Shown piece by piece: positions 57,204-64,000 of a stretch of 64,000 nt of DNA. Source of the stretch: NP936 sp002726085. GTDB lineage: Bacteria; Acidobacteriota; Vicinamibacteria; Vicinamibacterales; UBA8438. The position numbers and the translations under genes are program-made. The notes beneath the pieces are model-generated. The model made no database searches, was not told the DNA's origin, and was given only the letters and a program-made list of their open reading frames with translations. The stretch covers positions 1 to 64,000 of the forward strand of contig DASCQF010000038.1 in NCBI GenBank assembly GCA_036012905.1, read 5' to 3'. Each line of letters opens with the position of its first letter. Position 1 is the first letter of the stretch.

Positions 57204-58078
57204 GCGATCGGCAGACGAACATCCGGATCGGGGTGATCGGTGGCAGTGGATTGTATGAAATGGCGGCCTTGACGGACCGTGAGGAGGTGAGCGTGCCCAC
57301 GCCGTTCGGTGATCCGTCGTCTCCCTACGTCGTGGGCATGCTCAACGACCGTCGGGTGGCGTTTCTCGCCCGCCACGGCGAGGGGCATCGGTTGATGCCG
57401 TCGGAGCTGAATTTTCGCGCCAATATCTTCGGCTTCAAGACGCTTGGCGTCGAGTGGATCCTGTCTGCCAGCGCCGTCGGCAGTCTAAAGGAAGAATACC
57501 GGCCGCTCGACATCGTCCTACCAGACCAGTTCCTCGATCGGACCCGGGGGCGGACCAGTAGTTTCTTTGGCGGCGGTATCGTGGCCCATGTCGGGTTCGC
57601 CCACCCGTTCTGTTCGGTGCTCAGCCGCATCGCTCTCGATGCGGCTACTGCCGCCGGTGCCCGTGTCCACCGCGGTGGCACCTACGTGTGCATGGAAGGT
57701 CCGCAGTTCTCGACGCTGGCCGAGTCCCGGCTCTATCGTTCGTGGGGTATGGACGTCATCGGGATGACTAATCTGCAGGAGGCGAAGCTCGCGCGGGAGG
57801 CGGAGATCTGTTACACGACCCTGGCGCTGGTGACCGACTACGATTGCTGGCATGAAGATCATGACAACGTGACCGTGGACATGATCATTGCCACGCTGAT
57901 GAAGAACGCCGTGATGGCGCAACAGGTGGTTGCCGGCGCGGTGACCGGGCTGCCGGTCGACCGCGGGTGCGAGTGCGCCACGGCGCTTGGCTCGGCTATC
58001 ATTACCCGGCCGGATCGAATTCCGGCGGAGGTCAAGCGCGACCTGGCGCCAATCATCGGAAAGTATGTGAAGGAGTAG
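57200..58078 (+). CDS. mtnP: S-methyl-5'-thioadenosine phosphorylase
   Basis: Phosphorolyses methylthioadenosine to adenine and methylthioribose-1-phosphate in methionine salvage and polyamine metabolism. The 292-residue product starts IRIGVIGGSGLYEM and has FLARHGEGHRLMPSELNFRAN near 55. The MTAP signature GGTYVCMEGPQFSTLAESRLYRSWGMDVIGMTN is near 155, and the TDYDCWHEDHDNVTVD region near 213. The GTG start overlaps the fusion gene's stop. A PfkB kinase follows nine bases downstream. Confidence 0.94.
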   Translation: MSDRQTNIRIGVIGGSGLYEMAALTDREEVSVPTPFGDPSSPYVVGMLNDRRVAFLARHGEGHRLMPSELNFRANIFGFKTLGVEWILSASAVGSLKEEYRPLDIVLPDQFLDRTRGRTSSFFGGGIVAHVGFAHPFCSVLSRIALDAATAAGARVHRGGTYVCMEGPQFSTLAESRLYRSWGMDVIGMTNLQEAKLAREAEICYTTLALVTDYDCWHEDHDNVTVDMIIATLMKNAVMAQQVVAGAVTGLPVDRGCECATALGSAIITRPDRIPAEVKRDLAPIIGKYVKE

Positions 58079-58087
58079 ACCCTCATA

Positions 58088-58999
58088 TTGCATCCCATCC
58101 TGACAGTCGGGTCCGTCGCATTCGATTCCATAAAGACACCGTTTGGCGAGGCCTCGCGTGTGGTCGGGGGCGCCGCCACCTATTTCAGCATCGCGGCGTC
58201 CTTCTTCACCGACGTGCGTCTCGTGGCGGTCGTCGGTGACGACTTTACCGAGGAGCAGACGCAGGTCTTTTCCGGTCGCCGCATCGACCTGACGGGGTTA
58301 CAGCGTGTGCCCGGCGAAACATTCCGCTGGAAGGGCGAGTACAGTTTCGATTTCAACACGCGTGACACGATTTACACACATCTCAACGTGTTCGACCAGT
58401 TCCGCCCGGTGTTGCCCGAGTCCTACCGGCCCACGCCGTTCGTGTTCCTTGCCAACATCCATCCGACGTTGCAGTCGGAGGTGCTCGACCAGGTGCACGA
58501 GCCGCGGTTCGTCGCCGCCGATACCATGAACTTCTGGATAGAAGGGACCCCGGACGAGTTGCGAAAGGTCCTCGGACGGGTCGATGCGCTGGTGATCAAC
58601 GATGAGGAGGCCCGCGAGCTGAGCGGCGAGGCAAACCTCGTGAAAGCCGCGCGCGCCATCCAGCGCATGGGACCGGAGCTGCTGATCATCAAGCGGGGAG
58701 AATACGGCGTCCTGATGACACGCGACCGAGGCTTCTTTGCCGCACCGGCAATGCCGCTCGAGGAGGTGTCAGACCCAACGGGCGCCGGGGACACGTTTGC
58801 CGGCGGGTTCATGGGATATCTGGCCTCGGCCGGGGAAATGACCGACACTGTCGTCACGCGCGCGATCATCGCGGGCAGCGCGCTGGCCTCCTTTGCAGTG
58901 GAAGACTTTGGGCTGGAACGACTCTTGCGGCTGACACCGGATGAGCTGCAGGACCGGCTCGCCGAGTTCAAACGGCTGACGCACTTCGAAGCGCTATGA
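58088..58999 (+). CDS. PfkB-family sugar/nucleoside kinase
   Basis: Ribokinase-fold kinase, 303 residues. The substrate-binding N-terminus has a VGGAATYFSIAASFF motif near 22. The C-terminal DPTGAGDTFAGGFMGYLA motif near residue 230 carries the catalytic Asp (GAGD). Start is TTG 58088, nine bases after mtnP. Neighbourhood suggests a purine or methylthioribose-related substrate, but the sequence alone does not settle this. It overlaps the next gene by four bases (ATGA). Confidence 0.9.
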   Translation: MHPILTVGSVAFDSIKTPFGEASRVVGGAATYFSIAASFFTDVRLVAVVGDDFTEEQTQVFSGRRIDLTGLQRVPGETFRWKGEYSFDFNTRDTIYTHLNVFDQFRPVLPESYRPTPFVFLANIHPTLQSEVLDQVHEPRFVAADTMNFWIEGTPDELRKVLGRVDALVINDEEARELSGEANLVKAARAIQRMGPELLIIKRGEYGVLMTRDRGFFAAPAMPLEEVSDPTGAGDTFAGGFMGYLASAGEMTDTVVTRAIIAGSALASFAVEDFGLERLLRLTPDELQDRLAEFKRLTHFEAL

Positions 59000-59517
59000 T
59001 GACGCGACTCGGAGCACTAGCGACCCCCTCTGGGCGGGCATGGATGACGCGCGGTTTCGGCGTCGCCACGCTGACCTGGTTATTGACCCTCGTGATGGTG
59101 CCGTTCTTGTTGGCCCATGAGACCCAGGCTCGTGCGGTGACGGTTGCGTCCGCGGGCACGTATCTGGTGGGGAGCCTCATCTGCCACCAGCGGCCGGACC
59201 GTTCGTTCAGGCCATGGGGTGTGCAGATGCCGGTCTGTACGCGGTGCGTCGGGCTGTATCTTGGCGCGGCGGTCGGGGTGGTGCTGGCTGGTGCGCGGAA
59301 GACAAGGAGTTCCACGGGTGGTGAGACAGCGCGAATCGGGCGGCCGGCGCTCCGCACGATGGTACTGGTCGCAGCGGTTCCTACTGGTGTGACATGGCTT
59401 GGTGAGGTGGTCGGGTGGCTGTCGGTGACGGGAGGCGTGCGGGCCGTGGCGGCGGTGCCGCTGGGAGTGGCGGTGACATGGGTCGCAAGTCTCGTGATTC
59501 GCGGCGAGCTCGCCTAG
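58996..59517 (+). CDS. DUF2085-type membrane protein
   Basis: The product is 173 residues with about four hydrophobic segments. The signature is a Cys/His-rich stretch between the second and third segments: LICHQRPDRSFRPWGVQMPVCTRCVGLY (residues about 58-85), which could bind a metal. Function is unknown in the family. It overlaps the kinase upstream and the next gene downstream. Confidence 0.85.
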   Translation: MMTRLGALATPSGRAWMTRGFGVATLTWLLTLVMVPFLLAHETQARAVTVASAGTYLVGSLICHQRPDRSFRPWGVQMPVCTRCVGLYLGAAVGVVLAGARKTRSSTGGETARIGRPALRTMVLVAAVPTGVTWLGEVVGWLSVTGGVRAVAAVPLGVAVTWVASLVIRGELA

Positions 59518-59915
59518 CGGCGAAGCCAGCCAGGGCGGCGCCGGGTCCCGATTCCGGTCGGGCGCTGGCAGCCGCCGCGCTGGCGTGGCTGATTCCCGGT
59601 GCCGGCCATCTCTGGCTTGGTCGACGCCAGAAGGGAGTCATCTTCCTGACGGCGCTTCCCGTGATGTTCGTAATCGGTCTGTGGCTCGAGGGACGGCTTT
59701 TTCCGTTCGGATCGGGCGAACTGCTCGTCATGCTGGCGGCGTTTGCGGATCTCGGCAACGGCCTACCCTACGTGCTGGCCAGGGTCGGTGGGTTCGGCGA
59801 GGGTCTGGTCGTGGCCACGACCTTCGAGTACGGCAACACGTTCGCCATCGTCTCCGGTCTGCTCAACATGCTGGTGTGCCTCGACGCCTACGACGTGGCG
59901 CTCGGGCGGAAATGA
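59478..59915 (+). CDS. small membrane protein of unknown function (DUF6677-like)
   Basis: The product is 145 residues. A basic N-terminal 25 residues precede about three hydrophobic segments. The first contains AWLIPGAGHLWLGRRQKGVIF, a motif seen in small Acidobacteriota membrane proteins and in TM2-like domains. ATG 59478 lies inside the upstream gene; a longer in-frame GTG start at 59415 is less likely. It is followed by an unusual 400-base region before the next small gene. Confidence 0.75.
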   Translation: MGRKSRDSRRARLAAKPARAAPGPDSGRALAAAALAWLIPGAGHLWLGRRQKGVIFLTALPVMFVIGLWLEGRLFPFGSGELLVMLAAFADLGNGLPYVLARVGGFGEGLVVATTFEYGNTFAIVSGLLNMLVCLDAYDVALGRK

Positions 59916-60314
59916 CCAAGGCCGTTTAGACACTATGACGAGCGAAGTCGGCAACGAGTGCCCTCCGGAGCGATCCGCCGGTCGTCGGACTGCGAGCTAC
60001 GGCCGTTGCGCGGCCCCGAACGGGATCGTTGTACTTGTTCGGGCCGACAGTGACGACCAAGGCGCGCACGTGCGCGCCTCGCGGGTGCGGAGTGGGGCTG
60101 GCAGCCCGGAGCAAGAGTCCCGCTGCATTCGACCGGCGCTGCATCCGGGCCAACGGCGTTGTTTCTCGGTCGCATACTGCCTGTATGCTTCCTCGGCGCG
60201 CCTTGTTGGCCCGGCGCATCACCGGTCTCGGTGCGACGCGGGATCTCGCTCCGGACAGCAGGGTCCCCGCGGAGCGCCCGCGTGGGGTTCGGGGCGTAGC
60301 CCCGTCTAGCCACA
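59916..60314. other. structured region without a recognisable gene, bounded by direct repeats
   Basis: The 399 bases are GC-rich and hold no convincing coding frame. They contain an 18-base perfect palindrome GGCGCGCACGTGCGCGCC (60061-60078), a nine-base stem with one bulge near 60013-60044 (CCGAAC/GTTCGG), and a GGGGC-GTA-GCCCC hairpin at about 60292. The ends are near-direct repeats, TAGNCACNATGACGAGC at 59927-59943 and 60307-60323. It may be an inserted element or a structured RNA. Confidence 0.55.
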
Positions 60315-60488
60315 ATGACGAGCCACTTCTTCCTGTTGCTGCTCTTTGCCGGTCTTGTGTCTTTGATCTTCGCGGTACTCACCAAGGACGAGCCGGCGGA
60401 GCAGGTGAAGCTGGGCGGCATCCTCTTCGGGAGCTTCGTGGCCACGGCCGTCGTGCTGGCCTGGATCTTCTCTCCGCTTCCGTTGTGA
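60315..60488 (+). CDS. 57-residue membrane protein
   Basis: A short frame from ATG 60315 encodes two hydrophobic helices (residues about 5-22 and 36-54) separated by a charged loop TKDEPAEQVK. It sits between two other membrane-protein genes in the same direction, and codon use looks coding. Function is unknown. The first three codons (Met-Thr-Ser) and their upstream context are repeated at 59935, where a 380-base segment appears to have been inserted. Confidence 0.65.
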   Translation: MTSHFFLLLLFAGLVSLIFAVLTKDEPAEQVKLGGILFGSFVATAVVLAWIFSPLPL

Positions 60489-60498
60489 TCTGGAACCT

Positions 60499-60885
60499 GT
60501 GTCGGTCGTGAACCACCGAGTGCGGCTCTGGGGGCCGGCCTGGGCGATGATGGCGGTTATCTTCGTCCTCTCCTCGCTGTCGCACCTTCCATCCGCCGCA
60601 GGTGCAGTCGACGACGGCGTGGCGCACGCGCTGGAGTATGGCGTGCTCGCCGCCTTGCTGCTGCGAGGGTTCGCCGGTGCGCGCTGGGATGGGGTGACCG
60701 CCCGGGCCGCGTGGTTGGCCGTGCTACTGACGATCCTCTATGGGGTCACCGACGAGGTGCATCAGTGGTTCGTGCCCGTGCGCACGGCCGAGGTCGCCGA
60801 CCTGAGCGCCGACGCCGTCGGAGCAACGGTTGCCGCTGGCCTCATTTGGGCCTGGAGTATAGTGACCGTCAGGGGACAGCCATGA
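60499..60885 (+). CDS. VanZ-family membrane protein
   Basis: The product is 128 residues with about four transmembrane helices. The VanZ-like signature runs through IFVLSSLSHLP, DDGVAHALEYGVLAALLLRG and YGVTDEVHQWFVPVRTAEVADLSADAVGA, with the conserved His and Asp residues in helices two to four. Family members affect teicoplanin resistance or membrane-linked glycan steps, but the role is mostly unknown. The stop overlaps the next start (ATGA). Confidence 0.88.
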   Translation: MSVVNHRVRLWGPAWAMMAVIFVLSSLSHLPSAAGAVDDGVAHALEYGVLAALLLRGFAGARWDGVTARAAWLAVLLTILYGVTDEVHQWFVPVRTAEVADLSADAVGATVAAGLIWAWSIVTVRGQP

Positions 60886-61664
60886 GCGTGGATCAGGTAT
60901 TGACGACGCGTGACGGGGCCGTCGCGACGGTCACCCTTGACCGCCCGGCGGTGCTCAACGCACTCGACGCGCGGACCGTCCAAACCCTGACAGCGGTGAT
61001 GACCGATCTGGGGCAGGATGAGGGAATCCGCTGTGTCGTGCTCACTGGCGCGGGTGACCGCGCGTTCATTGCTGGCGCGGACATCGGCGAGCTGGCGCAA
61101 TTGACACCGACCGGCGCGAGAGCGGTGGCCGACGCCGGTCACCGCTTGTGTGCCCTGATTGAGGGCTTGGGGAAGCCGGTGATCGCCGCGATTAACGGGT
61201 TTGCGCTCGGAGGAGGTTGCGAGATCGCCATGTCGTGCACCCTCCGCGTCGCAGCGACGACGGCGAAGCTCGGTCAGCCGGAGATTGCCCTGGGGCTCAT
61301 TCCTGGATTCGGTGGCACGCAGCGTCTGCCGCGTCTGGTCGGTCGGGGCCGGGCGCTCGAAATGCTTTTGACCGGCGCACCGATCGACGCCGAGGAGGCC
61401 CGGCGCATCGGTCTGGTCAACCGCGTGGTGCCACCCGAGGCGCTGGCCGACGAGACGAGCCGGCTCGCCACGGCGCTGGCGGCCCAAGCTCCGGTAGCGG
61501 TGCGCCGGATCCTCGAAGCGGTGCATCATGGTCTTGACATGTCGATCGCCGAAGCGGCGGTGTTCGAGGCATCGACGTTTGGTCTGATGTACGGGACCGA
61601 GGACGTGCGCGAAGGCACGGCGGCCTTTCTCGAAAAACGCAAGCCGCGGTTTACCGGTCGATGA
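60882..61664 (+). CDS. enoyl-CoA hydratase/isomerase
   Basis: Crotonase-fold enzyme of 260 residues, probably the hydration step of beta-oxidation. The CoA-binding and oxyanion-hole phrases FIAGADIGEL (near 67) and NGFALGGGCEIAMSCTLRVA (near 105) are present. The two catalytic Glu positions of enoyl-CoA hydratase are matched in GGGCEIAM and GQPEIALGLIPGFGGTQRL. ATG 60882 overlaps the VanZ stop. Together with the two acyl-CoA dehydrogenases it supports a fatty-acid degrading metabolism. Confidence 0.93.
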   Translation: MSVDQVLTTRDGAVATVTLDRPAVLNALDARTVQTLTAVMTDLGQDEGIRCVVLTGAGDRAFIAGADIGELAQLTPTGARAVADAGHRLCALIEGLGKPVIAAINGFALGGGCEIAMSCTLRVAATTAKLGQPEIALGLIPGFGGTQRLPRLVGRGRALEMLLTGAPIDAEEARRIGLVNRVVPPEALADETSRLATALAAQAPVAVRRILEAVHHGLDMSIAEAAVFEASTFGLMYGTEDVREGTAAFLEKRKPRFTGR

Positions 61665-61677
61665 GGGGGGGTAGGAC

Positions 61678-61712
61678 CTCAGAAGTCAGAAGTCAGAAGG
61701 CAGAAGTCAGAA
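61678..61712 (+). repeat. heptamer array, five units, with terminal hairpin
   Basis: The units are CTCAGAA, two GTCAGAA, GGCAGAA and GTCAGAA. An inverted unit (TTCTGAC at 61720-61726) follows, so 61702-61712 and 61720-61730 form a perfect 11-base-pair stem with a seven-base loop between the hydratase and ribH genes. It could serve as a terminator. Confidence 0.85.
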
Positions 61713-61767
61713 TGAAACCTTCTGACTTCTTGGGCTGCTTGCGATAGAGAGGTCAAGGCGCGCAGAT

Positions 61768-62259
61768 ATGGAGACCCTGACGGGCATCGGCGAGGCGGGC
61801 GACTTCCGGGTTGGCATTGTCGTGTCGACATACAACGACTTTGTCACCGCCCGGTTACGGCACGGTGCCGTCGAGGCGCTGAGAGCGGCCGGCGTGTCCG
61901 ACGACGCGATTGTGCTGCTGACCGTCCCGGGCGCCTTCGAGATTCCCCAGGCGGCGCGTCGCCTGGCAGCCTTTGGGGGGGTGGACGCGGTCATAGGCCT
62001 CGGGTGTCTGATCCGCGGCGAGACGCCGCACTTCGACATCATCGCCTCGGCTGTGGCGCACGGCATCGCCGAAGCGGCGATGGACAGTGGGACGCCGATG
62101 ACGTTCGGGGTGCTCACGACCAACTCGGCCGAGGAGGCGTTGGCGCGCGCAGCGGACGGTCCGTCGAACAAGGGTCGGGAGGCGGCCGAGGCGGCGCTGG
62201 CGATGATCCGGCTGTTCCGGCAGCTCACGCCCCCCGTCGTGCCGGAGCTCGGTGGGTGA
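61768..62259 (+). CDS. ribH: 6,7-dimethyl-8-ribityllumazine synthase
   Basis: Penultimate step of riboflavin synthesis, 163 residues. The flavodoxin-like core shows VGIVVSTYNDFVTARL near 14 and TVPGAFEIPQAARRLA near 52. LGCLIRGETPHFDIIA near 78 carries the catalytic His region, and FGVLTTNSAEEALARA near 112 is also present. ribH and nusB overlap (GTGA), the usual bacterial arrangement. No FMN riboswitch is recognisable upstream, where only the heptamer array is found. Confidence 0.95.
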   Translation: METLTGIGEAGDFRVGIVVSTYNDFVTARLRHGAVEALRAAGVSDDAIVLLTVPGAFEIPQAARRLAAFGGVDAVIGLGCLIRGETPHFDIIASAVAHGIAEAAMDSGTPMTFGVLTTNSAEEALARAADGPSNKGREAAEAALAMIRLFRQLTPPVVPELGG

Positions 62260-62717
62260 GTGCGGCCCGGTCCGTTCGCGACGACCGCCATCGTGGCCGC
62301 GTGGCTGCGCTTCAGTTGCTCTACCAGCGGGAGGTCGGTGGTGCGGTCGGGACGGAGCTCGACGAGGCGGTGGACCGCTACTGGGTCGAGCATCCGGCAC
62401 CCGAGGCCCGTCAGCTGTTCGCGACCGGTCTGCTGCAGGGCGCGATCGAGGCGCGCGACCGGATCGACCCGCTCATCGAGTCTGCCGCAGACAACTGGCG
62501 CCTCTCGCGGATGGCGGTGGTGGACCGGACCATTCTGCGACTGGCGGTCTACGAGCTGTTGGCCGCCGTGACGCCCCCGGCCGTCGTGATTGACGAGGCG
62601 CTGGAGCTGGCCAAGACATTCAGCGGCGACCAGTCCGCTCGCTTCGTCAACGGCGTGCTCGACGCCGTCAAGCGCACCCTGGAGGAGGGGGCCGACACGC
62701 CGAAGCCCAAAGCCTAA
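62256..62717 (+). CDS. nusB: transcription antitermination factor NusB
   Basis: RNA-binding factor that joins S10 in rRNA antitermination. The 153-residue all-helical product shows RGRVAALQLLYQREVGG near 14, VDRTILRLAVYELL near 88 and PAVVIDEALELAKTFSGDQSARFVNGVLDAV near 107. GTG 62256 overlaps ribH. The last few codons (Thr-Pro-Lys-Pro-Lys-Ala) are made of the start of a heptamer array. Confidence 0.94.
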   Translation: MSAARSVRDDRHRGRVAALQLLYQREVGGAVGTELDEAVDRYWVEHPAPEARQLFATGLLQGAIEARDRIDPLIESAADNWRLSRMAVVDRTILRLAVYELLAAVTPPAVVIDEALELAKTFSGDQSARFVNGVLDAVKRTLEEGADTPKPKA

Positions 62718-62774
62718 AGCCCGTAGCCCGTAGCCCGTAGTCTGTAGGCCGTAGCCTGTAGCCAAAAGCCCAAA
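62705..62774 (+). repeat. heptamer array, ten units, between nusB and lysS
   Basis: Ten uninterrupted 7-base units run from the nusB stop towards lysS: GCCCAAA, GCCTAAA, three GCCCGTA, GTCTGTA, GGCCGTA, GCCTGTA, GCCAAAA and GCCCAAA. The six central units all match GNCNGNA. It is the largest array of the GCCYGNA subfamily here. Confidence 0.9.
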
Positions 62775-62787
62775 CGCAGACCTATCC

Positions 62788-64000
62788 ATGTCCGAACATC
62801 GAGAGAGTGACCAGCTCGCACAGCGGCGCGCCAACTTGGCGGCGCTCGTCGCCCTCGGAGTGCCGGCCTACCCGCACACATTTCGCAGCACCGACACGGC
62901 TTCGGCGATCGTCACCGCGCATGGTGACACCAGTGGCGACGATCTGGATACCGCGCAGATCCAGACCATGACGGCTGGCCGGATTCTGATGATCCGAAGC
63001 TTTGGCAAGGCCAAGTTCCTCGTCATCTCCGACGGGGCGTCTCGGCTGCAGGTCTATCTGAGGCAGGATGCCTTGTCGGAGCGGGACTTCGCGGTCGCGG
63101 CACTGCTCGACATCGGCGATCTCATCGGGGTCGAGGGGCGGCTGTTCAGAACGCGGACCAAAGAGCTCACCGTCTGGGTCGCTCGACTCGAGTTTCTCGC
63201 CAAATGCTTCGTGCCGCTGCCTGAAAAATGGCATGGGCTGACCGATGTCGAGACCCGGTACCGACAACGGTATGTGGACCTGATCGTCAATCCGGACTCG
63301 CGGCGCGTCTTCGAGGTACGCGCACGGGTGATGACCGCGATCCGGGCTTTCTTGGTCGACCGCGATTTTCTCGAGGTCGAGACGCCGATGATGCAGCCGG
63401 TCGCCGGTGGCGCACTGGCGCGACCGTTCGTCACGCATCACAACGCTCAGGACATGCAGCTCTATTTGCGGATCGCACCCGAGCTGTATCTCAAGCGGCT
63501 GGTCGTCGGCGGGGTCGAACGGGTCTTCGAGATCAATCGTAACTTCAGGAATGAAGGGATCTCGACCCAACACAACCCGGAATTCACCATGCTGGAGTTC
63601 TATCAGGCCTATGGCGACTACCGGGACCTGATGACGATGACCGAGCAGTTGCTATCGACCGTCGCGCGCGAGGTCACCGGGGGCGACGACCTGCGGTTTG
63701 GCGGGCAGAGCGTCTCGTTCCGCCCGCCGTATCGGCGTCTGACGCTCCGGCAGGCTGTGTGCGAGGCGGTCACAGAAAAACTCGGTGCGGCCGTCTTCGA
63801 ACAGGATCTCCGGACACGGGAGACCGTGGTGGCCTTGTCCACGCGGCTTGGACTCGACCCGCGGCCAGACCAGGGGCCGGGCAAGATCACGATCGAAATA
63901 TTCGAGGCACTGTGTGAGCGTGCGCTCGTGCAGCCGACCTTCATTCACGACTTTCCGACCGAGGTGTCGCCGCTGTCCAAGCAGCGTGACGACGACCCGG
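62788..64000 (+). CDS. lysS: lysyl-tRNA synthetase, 3' end beyond the window
   Basis: Class II synthetase charging tRNA-Lys. The 404 visible residues include the OB-fold anticodon domain (AGRILMIRSFGKAKFLVISDG near 68) and class II motif 1 (WHGLTDVETRYRQRYVDLIVNPDSRRVF near 146). Motif 2 is IAPELYLKRLVVGG...FEINRNFRNEGISTQHNPEFTMLEFY, near 227-272. The complete OB domain shows it is a true LysS and not the truncated EF-P modifier EpmA. ATG 62788 lies 13 bases after the heptamer array. Motif 3 and the C-terminus are outside the window. Confidence 0.95.
   Translation, partial: MSEHRESDQLAQRRANLAALVALGVPAYPHTFRSTDTASAIVTAHGDTSGDDLDTAQIQTMTAGRILMIRSFGKAKFLVISDGASRLQVYLRQDALSERDFAVAALLDIGDLIGVEGRLFRTRTKELTVWVARLEFLAKCFVPLPEKWHGLTDVETRYRQRYVDLIVNPDSRRVFEVRARVMTAIRAFLVDRDFLEVETPMMQPVAGGALARPFVTHHNAQDMQLYLRIAPELYLKRLVVGGVERVFEINRNFRNEGISTQHNPEFTMLEFYQAYGDYRDLMTMTEQLLSTVAREVTGGDDLRFGGQSVSFRPPYRRLTLRQAVCEAVTEKLGAAVFEQDLRTRETVVALSTRLGLDPRPDQGPGKITIEIFEALCERALVQPTFIHDFPTEVSPLSKQRDDDP

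Noticed and set aside
61665..61767. FMN riboswitch upstream of ribH
   Set aside because: The gap is only about 100 bases, is filled by the heptamer array and hairpin, and shows none of the conserved RFN-element stems.

Overview
The window is GC-rich chromosomal DNA, almost certainly from an Acidobacteriota bacterium, probably of the Vicinamibacteria type. Two families that are largely diagnostic of that phylum are present: an ADOP-type duplicated permease preceded by a PadR regulator (5295-8348), and a VWFA-related Acidobacterial-domain protein (23929-26064). No phage, plasmid, insertion sequence or CRISPR array was seen. Nearly all genes are housekeeping genes packed into short operons, with many GTGA or ATGA stop/start overlaps.

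Layout. 1-5.1 kb: partial tRNA-Thr(CGT), a small membrane protein, uvrA, efp and a membrane protein. 5.3-11.2 kb: PadR regulator, ADOP permease, and an odd lipoprotein/TPR/haloalkane-dehalogenase fusion whose dehalogenase is interrupted by a beta-propeller-like segment. 11.3-19.6 kb: cupin, CDP-alcohol phosphatidyltransferase, uvrC, site-2 protease, trpS, scpA, scpB, rRNA pseudouridine synthase and cmk. 19.7-26.5 kb: rpsA, HU/IHF, HIT protein, acyl-CoA dehydrogenase, VWFA protein and a B12-binding mutase subunit. 26.6-35.4 kb: response regulator, then a tight run of valS, nadC, birA, coaX, an unknown gene and an RlmD-like methyltransferase. 35.5-38.2 kb (minus strand): argS and mobA. 38.2-46.8 kb: unknown gene, NfeD protease, slipin, SPOR protein, lnt, prfB with a programmed frameshift, and a class A PBP on the minus strand. 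47-52.7 kb: dnaK, dnaJ, an HspR-like repressor, a DnaC-like ATPase and hemW. 52.8-64 kb: two small tandem paralogues, an outer-membrane protein, acyl-CoA dehydrogenase, a MeaB-methylmalonyl-CoA epimerase fusion, MTAP phosphorylase, a PfkB kinase, small membrane proteins, enoyl-CoA hydratase, ribH, nusB and partial lysS.

The most striking unexplained signal is a family of at least 18 short tandem arrays, all with a 7-base period and lying mainly at gene junctions. The arrays look like three unrelated repeats (AGAAGTC-type, AGGCAGG-type and AGCCTGA-type), but almost every unit fits one degenerate heptamer, GNCNGNA. Several arrays are followed by the same small hairpin, close to GCCGGTGGGCTTCGCCAGC. 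Several run into the 3' ends of genes and encode basic C-terminal tails (ScpA, RluB, BirA, RF2, NusB). This resembles in principle the heptanucleotide STRR repeats of cyanobacteria, but with a different and much more degenerate consensus.

Functionally, the fatty-acid and propionate genes (two acyl-CoA dehydrogenases, enoyl-CoA hydratase, B12-binding mutase subunit, MeaB-epimerase) point to beta-oxidation and the methylmalonyl-CoA pathway. The dnaK-dnaJ-hspR order points to negative heat-shock control by HspR. All functions are inferred by reading the sequence; no database search was run.
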